Assembly (NCBI GenBank): GCA_937899855.1
Contig: CALCCH010000559.1
Span: 1-46,647, forward strand
Source: an uncultured Saprospirales bacterium
GTDB lineage: Bacteria; Bacteroidota; Bacteroidia; Chitinophagales; Saprospiraceae
DNA length: 46,647 bases
Direction of reading: 5' to 3'
Part shown: positions 1-8,869 of the stretch, piece by piece
How the letters are laid out: every line of letters starts with the position of its first letter
Position numbering within the stretch: the first letter of the stretch is position 1
The notes under the pieces: model-generated
The model's input: the letters and a program-made list of their open reading frames with translations, nothing else
Database searches by the model: none
What the model was told of the DNA's origin: nothing
Made by a program: the position numbers and the translations under genes

Positions 1-649
1 AGCCGATGACGCCCAAAGAGGTAGCGGTCAAATCGAGCCCCCCACTACGAATATCCTTCAGGGTAAAGGTCGACAATTTCCCGTAGCCCCCATTGATGAT
101 CGTTACGTCCCGCGTAAAGACCTCCCCAACGTAAGCGCTGCGATTGACCGAGTTGACATCGATAATCGACAGGGCGGGATAAATAATATTGTAGGCCGAA
201 CTTTGTCCCGACTCAGCACTGCCGCTACCATAATTAACGGTAATCGAATTGCGAAAGACCGACCCACCCTTGTGGCGGCTCATGGCCGTAAAATCCGCCG
301 AGGCCGAAAAGGTAAAGCTGATCGTCTGGCCCGCGGGCAAGGGGTTGGCAGTAAAGGTCAGGGCCCTGGAATTACTAGTACTCTGCGCCTGTACGTTGAA
401 GGCACTGGATTCGCTAAAATCGCCTTCGTAGACCAAACCGTAGGGCAGTGCGATATCGATGCTCTGATTGCTCAGTGGCGTACTCGCTTCGTTGGTAAAA
501 CTGAATCCAAAGGTGGCTTGGTCGCCGCAGACTTCGACATCGGTGGGCACCGATAAACTAAAACTAAAGTCCTGACCGGAAGTACTAAATGGGTTAAGGT
601 AAAGCAGCAGGCATAACAAGCCTGGCCACAGTGTAGAGTTTCCCTCCAT
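1..649 (-). CDS. Secreted surface protein, N-terminal fragment (runs off the window)
   Basis: The reading frame opens with ATG at 649 and stays open to base 1, giving 216 codons of a longer protein. The first 25 residues form a signal peptide (MEG start, hydrophobic WPGLLCLLLYL core, cleavage plausible after FSTSG). The rest is beta-rich, Ser/Thr/Asn-rich and low in charge, with phrases such as FSFTNEASTPLSNQSIDIALP and ADFTAMSRHKGGSVFRNSITV. That resembles the DUF11/CARDB-like Ig modules found in large Bacteroidota surface proteins that are secreted by T9SS; the C-terminus that would show a sorting domain is outside the window. It lies 134 bases downstream of the last exopolysaccharide gene on the same strand, so it may be co-transcribed or have its own promoter. 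The family assignment is an inference from composition; export is well supported. Confidence 0.75.
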   Translation of the reverse strand, partial: MEGNSTLWPGLLCLLLYLNPFSTSGQDFSFSLSVPTDVEVCGDQATFGFSFTNEASTPLSNQSIDIALPYGLVYEGDFSESSAFNVQAQSTSNSRALTFTANPLPAGQTISFTFSASADFTAMSRHKGGSVFRNSITVNYGSGSAESGQSSAYNIIYPALSIIDVNSVNRSAYVGEVFTRDVTIINGGYGKLSTFTLKDIRSGGLDLTATSLGVIG

Positions 650-783
650 GGTGGTTTTTGTGTTTTATGTTGGTGTAATCAGTCGCCGTACTTGGCGTAC
701 TCAATGGAGGGTAGTATATGGTAACCAAAGATCACTCCCGTTTTTGCAAGACCCTTGTTTTTACAGCGGGATTTGTGACCTTA

Positions 784-1899
784 CTAGACGGATACCTGAC
801 GTTTTTTTGTCATGGGATACACCGAAAGCAGTACCGTTTCGACCCCTTTGAGCAGCTCCGCATTGGAAAAATCGGCTGCGCGCCGCTGGGCCGTCTGCGC
901 CATGATTCGGTACTCCTGGGGGTGCTGGGCCAAGTGATTGATCGCCGTTACTAGCGCCGTCAAATGTCGTTGGTCAATGAGGAAGCCTTCCCGGCCGTCG
1001 CTGACGATTTCGGCGGGGCCACCCACGGGTGGGGCGATACAGGGCAAGCCGTAGTGCATGCCTTCCAGGAGGGTCATCCCAAAGGTCTCGATCCACTGTT
1101 CGGGATGTGAAAGGTTGAGCAAGAGGTGAGCCGATCGGTAGAAAGGGTGGACGTTCGACTGTCGAGCATGACAGTGCAGGTTGCGCGGTAAGGTATGTTC
1201 CGCAAAGTACTCAGCGATTTCCGGCGCCTCGGCGTTGAGCACCAATTCAAAGGTGTGTTCGGGCAACTGACGCGCCAAATCCACAAAAACGTCGACTCCC
1301 TTGTAAGCTTTGAGCGAGCACAACATCAGGACGCGCAAGGCCTCAGTTTCACCGGGCGCCACTTCCACCACCTGCGCCGCCGCCTTAAACTTTTCCGACA
1401 GCGCATTCGGTACCACCGCATCCGCTACGCCCACCAGGGCCTCTTCCTCCGCCAAGTAATGCGATACAAAAATGACCTTGCTTGCCGTCAGTCGCGCCAC
1501 CCAGCGTAGGAAGCGCTTCAGCAGGCGGGGCCTTACCGATACTTCGTGCAGGTGATAGACCACCGGCTTGTCCATCCACCAAGCCGCCAACGCCGCGCCA
1601 AAGGGCAAGAGCGTATTGATGTAGATCATTCCCAACTCCCGTCGCCGCGACCGCAGCAACCAAAACAACTGCCACTGGCTCCACAAAAACAAAACCAGCC
1701 GCCAGTAGCGATTGCCCACCCAGGGATAACTAAAGTGTCGGTAAGTAACCGGAAGGTTGGACAGAAAGCCCTCGCGATCCGCGCTGGTATACATTTCACA
1801 ATCGTAGCCTTGTCCCGCCAAGCCTTCCACCACGGTGGAAAAAATCAGTGGGCTGCCACTGTAATCATTGAGTAGGTGAACACAAGCAATTTTTTTCAT
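784..1899 (-). CDS. GT4-family glycosyltransferase (GT-B fold)
   Basis: This 371-residue protein has the two-domain GT-B layout. The N-terminal acceptor domain begins MKKIACVHLLNDYSGSP. The C-terminal donor domain carries the EX7E motif at Glu271-Glu279 (ETFGMTLLE), followed by the Gly-rich PPVGGPAEIV segment that contacts the sugar nucleotide in GT4 enzymes. It has no signal peptide or clear membrane span, so it should act at the cytoplasmic face on a lipid-linked repeat unit. Its start overlaps the stop of the preceding glycosyltransferase gene by 4 bases (1896-1899), which indicates translational coupling. It is the last glycosyltransferase of the cluster. Donor and acceptor sugars cannot be read from the sequence. 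Confidence 0.88.
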   Translation of the reverse strand: MKKIACVHLLNDYSGSPLIFSTVVEGLAGQGYDCEMYTSADREGFLSNLPVTYRHFSYPWVGNRYWRLVLFLWSQWQLFWLLRSRRRELGMIYINTLLPFGAALAAWWMDKPVVYHLHEVSVRPRLLKRFLRWVARLTASKVIFVSHYLAEEEALVGVADAVVPNALSEKFKAAAQVVEVAPGETEALRVLMLCSLKAYKGVDVFVDLARQLPEHTFELVLNAEAPEIAEYFAEHTLPRNLHCHARQSNVHPFYRSAHLLLNLSHPEQWIETFGMTLLEGMHYGLPCIAPPVGGPAEIVSDGREGFLIDQRHLTALVTAINHLAQHPQEYRIMAQTAQRRAADFSNAELLKGVETVLLSVYPMTKKRQVSV

Positions 1900-3164
1900 C
1901 CGACGGGAATTTCAATTTTGGAAGGACTATTTTCGGCCGCTAGCATTTCGGCGTAGAGCACTCTGAGGATTTCCCCCTTGCGCTCCCAGGTAAAGGTGGT
2001 GGCGTGTCGCTGACGGGCGCCGAGCGCCAATTGCGCCCGCAGGGGCCGGTCGTGGTACAGCAGCCGCAACTGCTCCGCCAGGGCTGCCACCGTAGTTTCG
2101 TAACTGGCGTAGGGAACCTTCCGGCCACAGGTCGCATCCACAAATTCGCCCGGCCCGGGATTGTCGAGGCAGAGGATGGGCAGACCCGCCGCCAGGGCTT
2201 CGGGGACCACCATGCCGGCCCCCTCGTGCGAGGGAAAGCAAAACAGGGCCGCCCGTCGGTAAATGTCCCACAAGTCCTTTTGCTCAATCCACTCAATCCA
2301 CTTGATCCCCGCCTCTACGGACAGCTCCCGAGCCAGGGCCCGCAGGCGTTCGCGCTCGGGCCCCTTGCCCACCAGCGTCAACTGCACCTGGCCCCGCTCC
2401 GCCGCGGACAAACCGCGGTAAAACTGAGCAAAGGCACGAATGGTCAGGTCAAAACCCTTCAGCGGTACGAAACGTCCTACCGACAGGATTTCAAAATCCA
2501 CCAAGGGGGTTACCGTACGCTCGGGGAGAGAATTCGCCCCTACCGCGGGCAAGCGGCGTACCTTGGTGGCCAGACGCGGCGAACGACGGGCCACTTGGCT
2601 GTTGATCGCCAGAACGTGTTGGGCTTGGTTCTGGGCACGGCGTAGGAAGGGATCATAGCGCCAGAAGCAGCGCTTGGTCCACCACTTGAGGCGGTGTAGC
2701 CAGAGGGCGCGCCAGCCGTAGGGCCCGCGGATAAATTCGGCGGGATAATCGGGATGGTGTCCCACGGGGCCCCACACCAGGGGCTTGCCCAGTTGGCCCA
2801 GAAAAGTGGGCGTCCAATCGTTGTGGAAATTGAGGTTGTGCGCCAGGTCGAAGGCAATCTGGCGGCGGCGAATAAAGCCGGGGATGCTGGCTTGCCAGAG
2901 GTAGAAGTACAACAGTGCGCCCCGATTTTTTCGCTTCCAAAAACGCAGGTAGTACGGCCAATCAAAATAGTAGAATTGTAGGTTGTCGCGACCGGGGAAT
3001 CGGTGCTCGGCGAGGTAGCGCGCGATGTCCGCTTGGTTATTTTCTCGGGTGATCGCCACGACGCGGTGGTGGCGAGCGATTTGCAAAAGCATGTTCCAGG
3101 CGGTACCGTCTTCGGATCCTTTGTAGGGATTGACGGCGTAGCAAGTGAGGAGGATGGTTTTCAT
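1896..3164 (-). CDS. GT4-family glycosyltransferase
   Basis: A 422-residue GT-B glycosyltransferase. The start is MKTILLTCYAVNPYKGSEDG, with the Gly-rich acceptor-side loop. The donor domain opens with SVGRFVPLKGFD (residues 228-239), and the EX7E motif is at Glu314-Glu322 (EGAGMVVPE). A long Trp/Arg-rich stretch at about 145-175 is suited to peripheral contact with the inner membrane. It overlaps both neighbours by 4 bases (acyltransferase at 3161-3164, next glycosyltransferase at 1896-1899), so the three are one translationally coupled block. It probably adds one sugar to the exopolysaccharide repeat; substrate unknown. Confidence 0.88.
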   Translation of the reverse strand: MKTILLTCYAVNPYKGSEDGTAWNMLLQIARHHRVVAITRENNQADIARYLAEHRFPGRDNLQFYYFDWPYYLRFWKRKNRGALLYFYLWQASIPGFIRRRQIAFDLAHNLNFHNDWTPTFLGQLGKPLVWGPVGHHPDYPAEFIRGPYGWRALWLHRLKWWTKRCFWRYDPFLRRAQNQAQHVLAINSQVARRSPRLATKVRRLPAVGANSLPERTVTPLVDFEILSVGRFVPLKGFDLTIRAFAQFYRGLSAAERGQVQLTLVGKGPERERLRALARELSVEAGIKWIEWIEQKDLWDIYRRAALFCFPSHEGAGMVVPEALAAGLPILCLDNPGPGEFVDATCGRKVPYASYETTVAALAEQLRLLYHDRPLRAQLALGARQRHATTFTWERKGEILRVLYAEMLAAENSPSKIEIPVG

Positions 3165-3901
3165 AATTCAACGCTCATTTCGGTGGGTAGGGAAGGAGGT
3201 TTGGCATTGGTCTGTGGCAACTGGCGTAGGACGCGGGCCGGTACACCCGCAACTAGCGAGTGGGGCGGTACCGAACGGGTCACCACGGCACCAGCGGCAA
3301 TGACGCAGTGTTCGCCAATGCTCACCCCATCGAGGATGGTCACCTTGGCCCCAATCCAACAATTTTTCCCAATCCGAATGCCCCGTCGCCGCACGCCCTG
3401 CAAACGGATCGGAACATCCGGCAATTCGTAGCGGTGGTTTTCGGGATGACAACTCAGGTACTGCCCGATGATGCAATCCTCCCCAATCTCCAATCCCCCC
3501 GCGCCACCGAGGTAGGCAAATTCTCCCAACCCCACATTGTTGCCAATCCGAATGCCCTCCCCCACTTGATTGAAAGAGGTGGAGACGACCAAGCGGCTAA
3601 ACGCGCCAATGCGCACTCCGTCACCCAGCACGAGTTTACTGCGCCCTAGGGCGCTGAGGTACACCTGGTCTTCCAGTTGCACCCAGCGCCCCAGCTGCAT
3701 GTTTCGGGCGTTGAATAAGCGGACGCCAGTCCCGAAAAAACGACCCCAGGGAGCGTGGCCCCACCGGAGTAAACGCAGTGCTCTCCATTGCCCCCACAAC
3801 TTTGACCACAGCAATTCGAGGAGCAAACCATTCGATACCTGAGCATCGAATTGGAAGTTGGGATTCTTCCGACGAATCCAATAGATTAATAATGCTTTCA
3901 T
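3161..3901 (-). CDS. Hexapeptide-repeat (left-handed beta-helix) acyltransferase
   Basis: I chose the ATG at 3901 (MKALLIYWIRRKNPNFQ) because it overlaps the stop of the preceding gene as ATGA. A start at 3928 is open but would reach 31 bases into that gene. The protein has 246 residues. The second half is a run of imperfect hexapeptide repeats ([LIV]G-x4) such as VRIGAFSRLVV, IRIGNNVGLGEFAYLGG, LEIGEDCIIG, IRIGKNCWIGAKVTIL and VSIGEHCVIAAGAVV. It ends in SVPPHSLVAGVPARVLRQ, the usual C-terminal signature of the NodL/WcaF/maa group. The family uses acetyl-CoA (or another acyl-CoA) to O-acylate sugars, so it most likely decorates the exopolysaccharide repeat. Confidence 0.87.
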   Translation of the reverse strand: MKALLIYWIRRKNPNFQFDAQVSNGLLLELLWSKLWGQWRALRLLRWGHAPWGRFFGTGVRLFNARNMQLGRWVQLEDQVYLSALGRSKLVLGDGVRIGAFSRLVVSTSFNQVGEGIRIGNNVGLGEFAYLGGAGGLEIGEDCIIGQYLSCHPENHRYELPDVPIRLQGVRRRGIRIGKNCWIGAKVTILDGVSIGEHCVIAAGAVVTRSVPPHSLVAGVPARVLRQLPQTNAKPPSLPTEMSVEL

Positions 3902-5196
3902 AGTTGAACCTTTTTGTAATGCTGCCAAATAAGTTGGAGGGTGTCCGCTTTTTCTTCGTTCTCAATGGCTAGGTAATATTCTCCGGTCCCTCCCCGCTCT
4001 TGTCCAAGTTGGTCAAAGAGCTGTCGGTACCGATCGGTGAGTTGTTGGATGTCCTCCCGGGGCAGTTCCTGTTTACGCGCCCGAATCACTTCGGGACGGG
4101 CGTAGAGAAAAAAGTTCAGTTGGGGCTTGTGGATAAAACGGTAGAGGAAACGCGGCAGCCGATCATCGAGTTGCAAGTTCGACCGCCGACCGTCGACGAT
4201 AAAGTCAAAGTAGTAGCGATCGTACAGGACGATGTAGGAGCGCAGGTGGTAGCGAAAAAAGATGTAAAACTGGCCCAGCAAATAATCGGCGTAGTAGTAG
4301 CCAAAGCGCAGCGCGGACGACCAGCCGCTGCGGTTTTGACCCTGCCGGGGCAGCCGCGTGGCCGCCCGTTGCTCCGCCGCCCGTTTGCCGTAGCGGTAGG
4401 CACTCAAGATGGGAATGAGCGAAGGCCGGTGACGCAGCACCACGACCTTACGGCGGTACTTGCGCTGTAGCGTCGCCCGTACGGCCTCGATGATCGTACT
4501 CTTACCCGCACCATCTACCCCGCTAAAGCTGATGCTCATCCCCCGATTTTGACCAAAGCCCACCAGCACTCCACAGTAATGGCGCAGCCAGCGCCCCGTA
4601 CGGCGCAGCCAGTGATTGGCACGCCGCGCGTGCAGACCGTCGATGATCCGCCAACGCCACTCCGGACGGTATTCGCCCAGTTCACTCCAGGCACCGACCC
4701 ACAGTCCGTACCGTTCTTGGAGCTGGCGCTTCATGGAGGCCTGTACCGTGGGACTCAAGCTTGCGAAGTAATCCAAATATTTTTCGGGAATGGGGGCGTA
4801 GTTGAGCCAATTGAAGAGCAGCAGGTGTTCGATCAAATGCTCCGGACTACACACCCGCAAACCCGCCGCATTGACGCGGGCCCCGGATTGGACCACTTCG
4901 GTGGACAGGTAGCGCAGGGACTTTCGAAAAAATCCAAATAGAAAATCGACCTGTAAAAAGGTATCGTCGTGGAAGTACAAAAACAGTTGCCACATGGTTG
5001 CTTGGCGACGGACTTGGTAGTTGTCGATACCCCGCCCTTGAAGCAGGATGGGCAGGATCTCCGCCGTTTGCGGCCGACTCAGCAGCAGGTCGATATCCGC
5101 ATCCTCTTCTTCCGCTCCGGTGTGTTTGAGCAATACGTAGTCCCGACCATCTAGCTGGCCAAAGAGGTGTTGGATCCATTGTGTCTTAAGTGTCAT
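3898..5196 (-). CDS. Nucleotidyltransferase-like domain fused to a thymidylate-kinase-like P-loop kinase
   Basis: The start at 5196 (MTLKTQWIQHLF) sits one base after the preceding stop codon; the frame is open further upstream but would overlap that gene by more than 110 bases. The protein has 432 residues. Residues 15-90 contain DADIDLLL (32-39), matching the acidic DxD strand of the nucleotidyltransferase fold. A basic linker (about 185-215) follows, then a P-loop kinase with Walker A GVDGAGKST (226-234), the strand VVVLRH and the DRYYFDFIVD segment (326-335), where thymidylate kinases carry DRY. Such kinases recur in surface-polysaccharide clusters and are thought to act on a sugar, alditol or lipid rather than dTMP. 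Real thymidylate kinases are about half this length. Function in the pathway is unproven. Confidence 0.72.
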   Translation of the reverse strand: MTLKTQWIQHLFGQLDGRDYVLLKHTGAEEEDADIDLLLSRPQTAEILPILLQGRGIDNYQVRRQATMWQLFLYFHDDTFLQVDFLFGFFRKSLRYLSTEVVQSGARVNAAGLRVCSPEHLIEHLLLFNWLNYAPIPEKYLDYFASLSPTVQASMKRQLQERYGLWVGAWSELGEYRPEWRWRIIDGLHARRANHWLRRTGRWLRHYCGVLVGFGQNRGMSISFSGVDGAGKSTIIEAVRATLQRKYRRKVVVLRHRPSLIPILSAYRYGKRAAEQRAATRLPRQGQNRSGWSSALRFGYYYADYLLGQFYIFFRYHLRSYIVLYDRYYFDFIVDGRRSNLQLDDRLPRFLYRFIHKPQLNFFLYARPEVIRARKQELPREDIQQLTDRYRQLFDQLGQERGGTGEYYLAIENEEKADTLQLIWQHYKKVQL

Positions 5197-5197
5197 G

Positions 5198-6484
5198 TCA
5201 ATTGGTTTGGGTAGTTGTGGAAGCATCCTGCCGAGGGATGACCCGCAGCGTAAAAAAGAGGATGATGAATTGGTAAAACAAAATGCCGTAGTTCGATTCG
5301 CCAAAAATGCCAAACTCCGTGGTGGAGTTGATGATGAGCGGAATCAGCATGGCCCCGGCCAGTAGTCGGAGGGCGGCATCCTTACTGGTGGCCAGGGCCT
5401 GAAAGGTGAGGAGCATTTGTAGAAAAACGATAAAGGCTCCCACCAGGCCGAGATTGATCAGGACCTGGACAAAGGTATTGTGCGTCATGGAGGCGGCGTA
5501 GGCGTGGATGCTGTCAAACTTGTTGCTAAAGGTATTGGGGCTGATGCTCATAAAGCCAAAGCCCAGCAGGGGGGCCCGGGGAAAACCCATGCTGATCAAG
5601 TCACTCCAAAAAGGCAGACGGCCCGTCATACTCATCACCTCTTCCACGTCGCCCTGCTTCAGGATGATGGTTTGGATCACTATCGGCAGGGCCAGCACCG
5701 CTCCGGCGATGGAGCCAAATTTGACCCAGTAGTTTTTGGACAGCAAAACAAAAATACCACTCACCAACACGAAGGCCCCCAGTGAAGACCGCGACTGCGT
5801 CAGCAAGAGCACCGCCACGCCCGCCACAAAAGCTAGGGCGTTGTAGATCAAATTGCGGCGCTCCAAAAATTCGAGGTACACCATCACCAAGCCCAGCACC
5901 GCCAGCATGCCCAGCTCGTTGGGGTTAATGATAAAGCCTCCCAAGCGGTGTACTTCCCCACCGTGGGTACCGCGAAAAAACGTTTCGGGCGCCACCACGA
6001 TTCCCCCCATAAATACCAAACCGATGACGAAGATCGACCGGTTGTTGATCCAGCTGAATACCGAGGTGCCATTGCCGTGGCGCACCTCGTAGTAACACAG
6101 GACCTGGTAGAAGAGCAGTACAAAGACCAGACTCTCGCAAGTCATGGCCAGTTGGATCAGGGTGAAGGGAACGTTGGTGGTCCAAAAAATGGACAGGATG
6201 CCCAGCCACAAGTAAAGGGCGTAAAAGCTAAAGGGCAGCAGCCGTTGGTACTGGACCCGCCAGGCCCCCGACTGGCTTTGCAGCACTTTGAGTAGGATGA
6301 GGGACAGGCCCGTCATCGCAAAGCGCAGGCCCACCTTCACCACTTGGGTGATGGCTACCGATCCGGGAAAAAGCGTAAAGTAGCTGCTGATCCGTATTCC
6401 CATCATCAACAGGAGCAGGTACAGTAGCCAGCGGCCGGAAGGGCGCGCAGCATTTGGTTTTATGGCTGGACGGAGCGGTGTCAT
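5198..6484 (-). CDS. Wzy-like O-antigen/exopolysaccharide polymerase or ligase (multi-pass membrane protein)
   Basis: A 428-residue integral membrane protein with about ten to twelve hydrophobic segments. A larger soluble loop sits between residues about 265 and 320 (MSMTGRLPFWSDLISMG to NKFDSIHAYAASMTHNTFVQVLINLG). That loop pattern, with TGR-x-FW and a later H-N-T-F-x-Q element before a membrane span, matches the Wzy_C/O-antigen ligase superfamily. It would polymerise the undecaprenyl-linked repeat units at the periplasmic side after flipping. It overlaps the upstream glycosyltransferase gene by 4 bases (6481-6484) and is separated from the downstream kinase gene by one base. Sequence alone cannot separate a polymerase from a ligase; the Wzx/Wzc/Wza context favours polymerase. 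Confidence 0.83.
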   Translation of the reverse strand: MTPLRPAIKPNAARPSGRWLLYLLLLMMGIRISSYFTLFPGSVAITQVVKVGLRFAMTGLSLILLKVLQSQSGAWRVQYQRLLPFSFYALYLWLGILSIFWTTNVPFTLIQLAMTCESLVFVLLFYQVLCYYEVRHGNGTSVFSWINNRSIFVIGLVFMGGIVVAPETFFRGTHGGEVHRLGGFIINPNELGMLAVLGLVMVYLEFLERRNLIYNALAFVAGVAVLLLTQSRSSLGAFVLVSGIFVLLSKNYWVKFGSIAGAVLALPIVIQTIILKQGDVEEVMSMTGRLPFWSDLISMGFPRAPLLGFGFMSISPNTFSNKFDSIHAYAASMTHNTFVQVLINLGLVGAFIVFLQMLLTFQALATSKDAALRLLAGAMLIPLIINSTTEFGIFGESNYGILFYQFIILFFTLRVIPRQDASTTTQTN

Positions 6485-7626
6485 GAAAGGCTGGGCATCG
6501 GCTGGTCCACTTTGTTATTTTCCGTATACACCTCGTACAAACGACGGGCGATGTCTTCCCAATTGAATTGCTCGGTCACCATGAGGCGGGCATTCTTACC
6601 CATGCGGCTCAACTGCCCATTCCGGTGCGCCTGCTCCAGTCGACCCAGGGCCTCGGCGATCGCCGAAGCGGTATTTTCCATCAGCACCCGACCGGCGCGG
6701 TAGTCCCCAATGTAGGAGCCCATATTCGTCGCTTCGCTCACCAGACAGGGCAGGCCCATGCCCGCCGCCTCGAGTACCGCCATCGGAAAGCCTTCCATCC
6801 GCGAGGTGCGGAAAAAAACATCTCCCCGCCGGATGAATTGAAATTTTTCCGCCCCAAAACGCGCCCCGTAAAACTCGACGGCCGCCCCAATGTCCAACTG
6901 TCCTACCAAGCGCTCCAAGAAAGCACGATCCTTGCCATTGCCGATCAAACCGACCCGTCCCTTTCCACCCGCCCGCTGGAACTGGGCAAAGCCCTCCAGG
7001 AACAAATCGAGCCCCTTGTGGTAGCGGTCCAGCCGCCCACAAAAAACGAAGTGAACACAGGCGTTGTCCGGTGCCGGCAGCTCGGGCAATTCGCGGAGGT
7101 CCTGCCCGTTCGGAATCAGAATGCGCTGGCACTGGGGTGCCAAGCGGGCCGCATTCTCAAAACCGGACCAACCCAGCAGTTGTACCACGCGGGCCCGCCG
7201 TAGCAAGCTGCGCTCAAATAGGCGGAGGTAGAAGGCCTTGAGGTAGGGGCTTTGCTGCATGGCACCGGGCGCCAGGGCCCCGTGGGGCGTCATGACGTAG
7301 GGCAGGCTCCGCTTCACCAATTGCCGATGAACGCTGTAAAAAGTTGGGATAAAGGCACCGTGCAGGTGAAAAATTGCGGGGCGCTTCAGTTGACCGATGG
7401 CGGCAACCAATTTGCGATCCAGAAAACCTTGGAGGCGGTGTTGGAGAAACAAGCGGGTCGTAAAATTGCGCTCCGGATAGTTGTGTTCCAGGTCATTGCT
7501 GAGCCCCCAGACCTCCACGTCGATCCCCTGATCGTGTTGGACGCTGGCGAGCTTGTGGACCACCTTATTGACGCCATTCATCCGCTCCGGATTGGCTTTA
7601 CCGAGTACCAAGTGAATAACTTTCAT
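6481..7626 (-). CDS. GT4-family glycosyltransferase
   Basis: A 381-residue GT-B enzyme. The acceptor domain has MNGVNKVVHKLA near residues 16-27 and the MTPHGALAPG signature at 112-121 that is common in Bacteroidota GT4 proteins. The donor domain has FCGRLDRYHKGLD (195-207), and the EX7E motif is at Glu278-Glu286 (EGFPMAVLE). The start overlaps the end of the flippase gene by 29 bases and its stop overlaps the polymerase gene by 4 bases, so it is inside the coupled operon. It probably transfers one sugar of the repeat unit; donor not determinable. Confidence 0.88.
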   Translation of the reverse strand: MKVIHLVLGKANPERMNGVNKVVHKLASVQHDQGIDVEVWGLSNDLEHNYPERNFTTRLFLQHRLQGFLDRKLVAAIGQLKRPAIFHLHGAFIPTFYSVHRQLVKRSLPYVMTPHGALAPGAMQQSPYLKAFYLRLFERSLLRRARVVQLLGWSGFENAARLAPQCQRILIPNGQDLRELPELPAPDNACVHFVFCGRLDRYHKGLDLFLEGFAQFQRAGGKGRVGLIGNGKDRAFLERLVGQLDIGAAVEFYGARFGAEKFQFIRRGDVFFRTSRMEGFPMAVLEAAGMGLPCLVSEATNMGSYIGDYRAGRVLMENTASAIAEALGRLEQAHRNGQLSRMGKNARLMVTEQFNWEDIARRLYEVYTENNKVDQPMPSLS

Positions 7627-8863
7627 AAAAGAATTTTCTTTTCCATAAAAAAAACAAGTACACCAACAGGGCCGCCACCTGCGTACACAGGAGGCCCAGC
7701 AATACCCCGTACAAGGACCAGGTACGGACCAGTGGATAGGCCGTCAGCAAACTAAAACCGCTGCCCCACACGTAGGCCCAAAAGATCGGACGGGTATCGC
7801 CGAGCGTGCGCAGAGCATAGCGCAGGGGGTGGGTCAGAAAGACAAAAACGTAGATCAAGCAACAGCCCAGCACCACCTCGTGGTAGCTGCTTTGCTCGGT
7901 GCCGTAAAGAAAGCCCAGCAAAGGCTCGGCAAAAATGGCGATCAGGGCGAGCAGCAGGGCGGTGAGTCCCCCCAACTTACGGGTGATCGCGGCGAGGTAT
8001 TTTTTTAGGGCCGGTAGTCCCTCCCGTTCGTATTGTTGGGCGGCGCGTAGCGGAATGAGGTTTTCCATGGCCAAAAAGAGTACGTGTAGCAGTCCCATCA
8101 GATTCTGAACCATTCGAATGGCCCCCAGCGCCACGGGCCCCAACAAAGCCGCCGCCGCCAGTAAGAAGTAATTGCCCGACCACCACTGGAGCAAGGCCGT
8201 TCCCACCAACCACTTGGCGTAGTCAAAGTGCTGTCGCCAACAAGCGCGCCAGCGCTGCGCCTCCCAAGTCCGCCACAAGTTCGTCCGACCAATCCCCACC
8301 AGTAGCACCAGCAAGTGGATCACCAGCAGAGTTTGTAGAAAAACCGCCACGCTCAGTTGGCCCCAAAAGTACTGTAGCCCCAAACTACCAAAGAGTAAAA
8401 TGGCGTAGGTGGCGTCCAGTAACAAGGGCAGCCAAAAGTCCGACCGCAAGAAGTGGTACTTGCGGCAAAAGTCATACAGTGGATGCAGCACCGCCAGCAG
8501 GGAGACGATCAAAGTCGTGGCCCAGTCTCCCTCCCAGTACCCCAATTGGATGGCCAAACGCAGCAGGACCAAAAGCAAGCATCCCAGAGCGGTGCCAAAC
8601 ACCACTTGCAATTGAAAAACGCCACGTGGATAATCCGCCTCCGTTTGTCGGGGGGCCAGGCTGAGGAGGGGTTTGGTAATCAGGGCCTGACTGAGGCTGA
8701 GGGCAAATAGGACCACCATCCACCACAGGCTGTACCGACCAAAGGCTTCCAGCCCGAGGGCCTGGGTCACGGCGATGGCCAGCAGAAAATTGCTGCCGCT
8801 GACGATCAGTTGATCGAACAGGACGAGGGCACTTTGCGGAATTTTGGACCAGATTGCTTTCAT
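7598..8863 (-). CDS. Wzx-like polysaccharide flippase (MOP superfamily)
   Basis: A 421-residue protein with about 12 predicted membrane spans. It starts MKAIWSKIPQSALVLFDQLIVSGSNFLLAIAV; the phrase FDQ-x3-SGSNFLL is typical of the first helix of the polysaccharide_synt/MATE-like MOP flippases. The family translocates undecaprenyl-diphosphate-linked repeats across the inner membrane. The last about 28 bases overlap the following glycosyltransferase, and it begins 6 bases after the Wzc-like gene, so it belongs to the same transcript. The length fits the family. Confidence 0.82.
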   Translation of the reverse strand: MKAIWSKIPQSALVLFDQLIVSGSNFLLAIAVTQALGLEAFGRYSLWWMVVLFALSLSQALITKPLLSLAPRQTEADYPRGVFQLQVVFGTALGCLLLVLLRLAIQLGYWEGDWATTLIVSLLAVLHPLYDFCRKYHFLRSDFWLPLLLDATYAILLFGSLGLQYFWGQLSVAVFLQTLLVIHLLVLLVGIGRTNLWRTWEAQRWRACWRQHFDYAKWLVGTALLQWWSGNYFLLAAAALLGPVALGAIRMVQNLMGLLHVLFLAMENLIPLRAAQQYEREGLPALKKYLAAITRKLGGLTALLLALIAIFAEPLLGFLYGTEQSSYHEVVLGCCLIYVFVFLTHPLRYALRTLGDTRPIFWAYVWGSGFSLLTAYPLVRTWSLYGVLLGLLCTQVAALLVYLFFLWKRKFFYESYSLGTR

Positions 8864-8869
8864 GTAGCC

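Noticed and set aside
725-750. Promoter for the surface protein gene (GATCTTTG with TTG)
   Set aside because: One mismatch in the -7 box and a spacing of only 13 bases, well below the usual 19-21.
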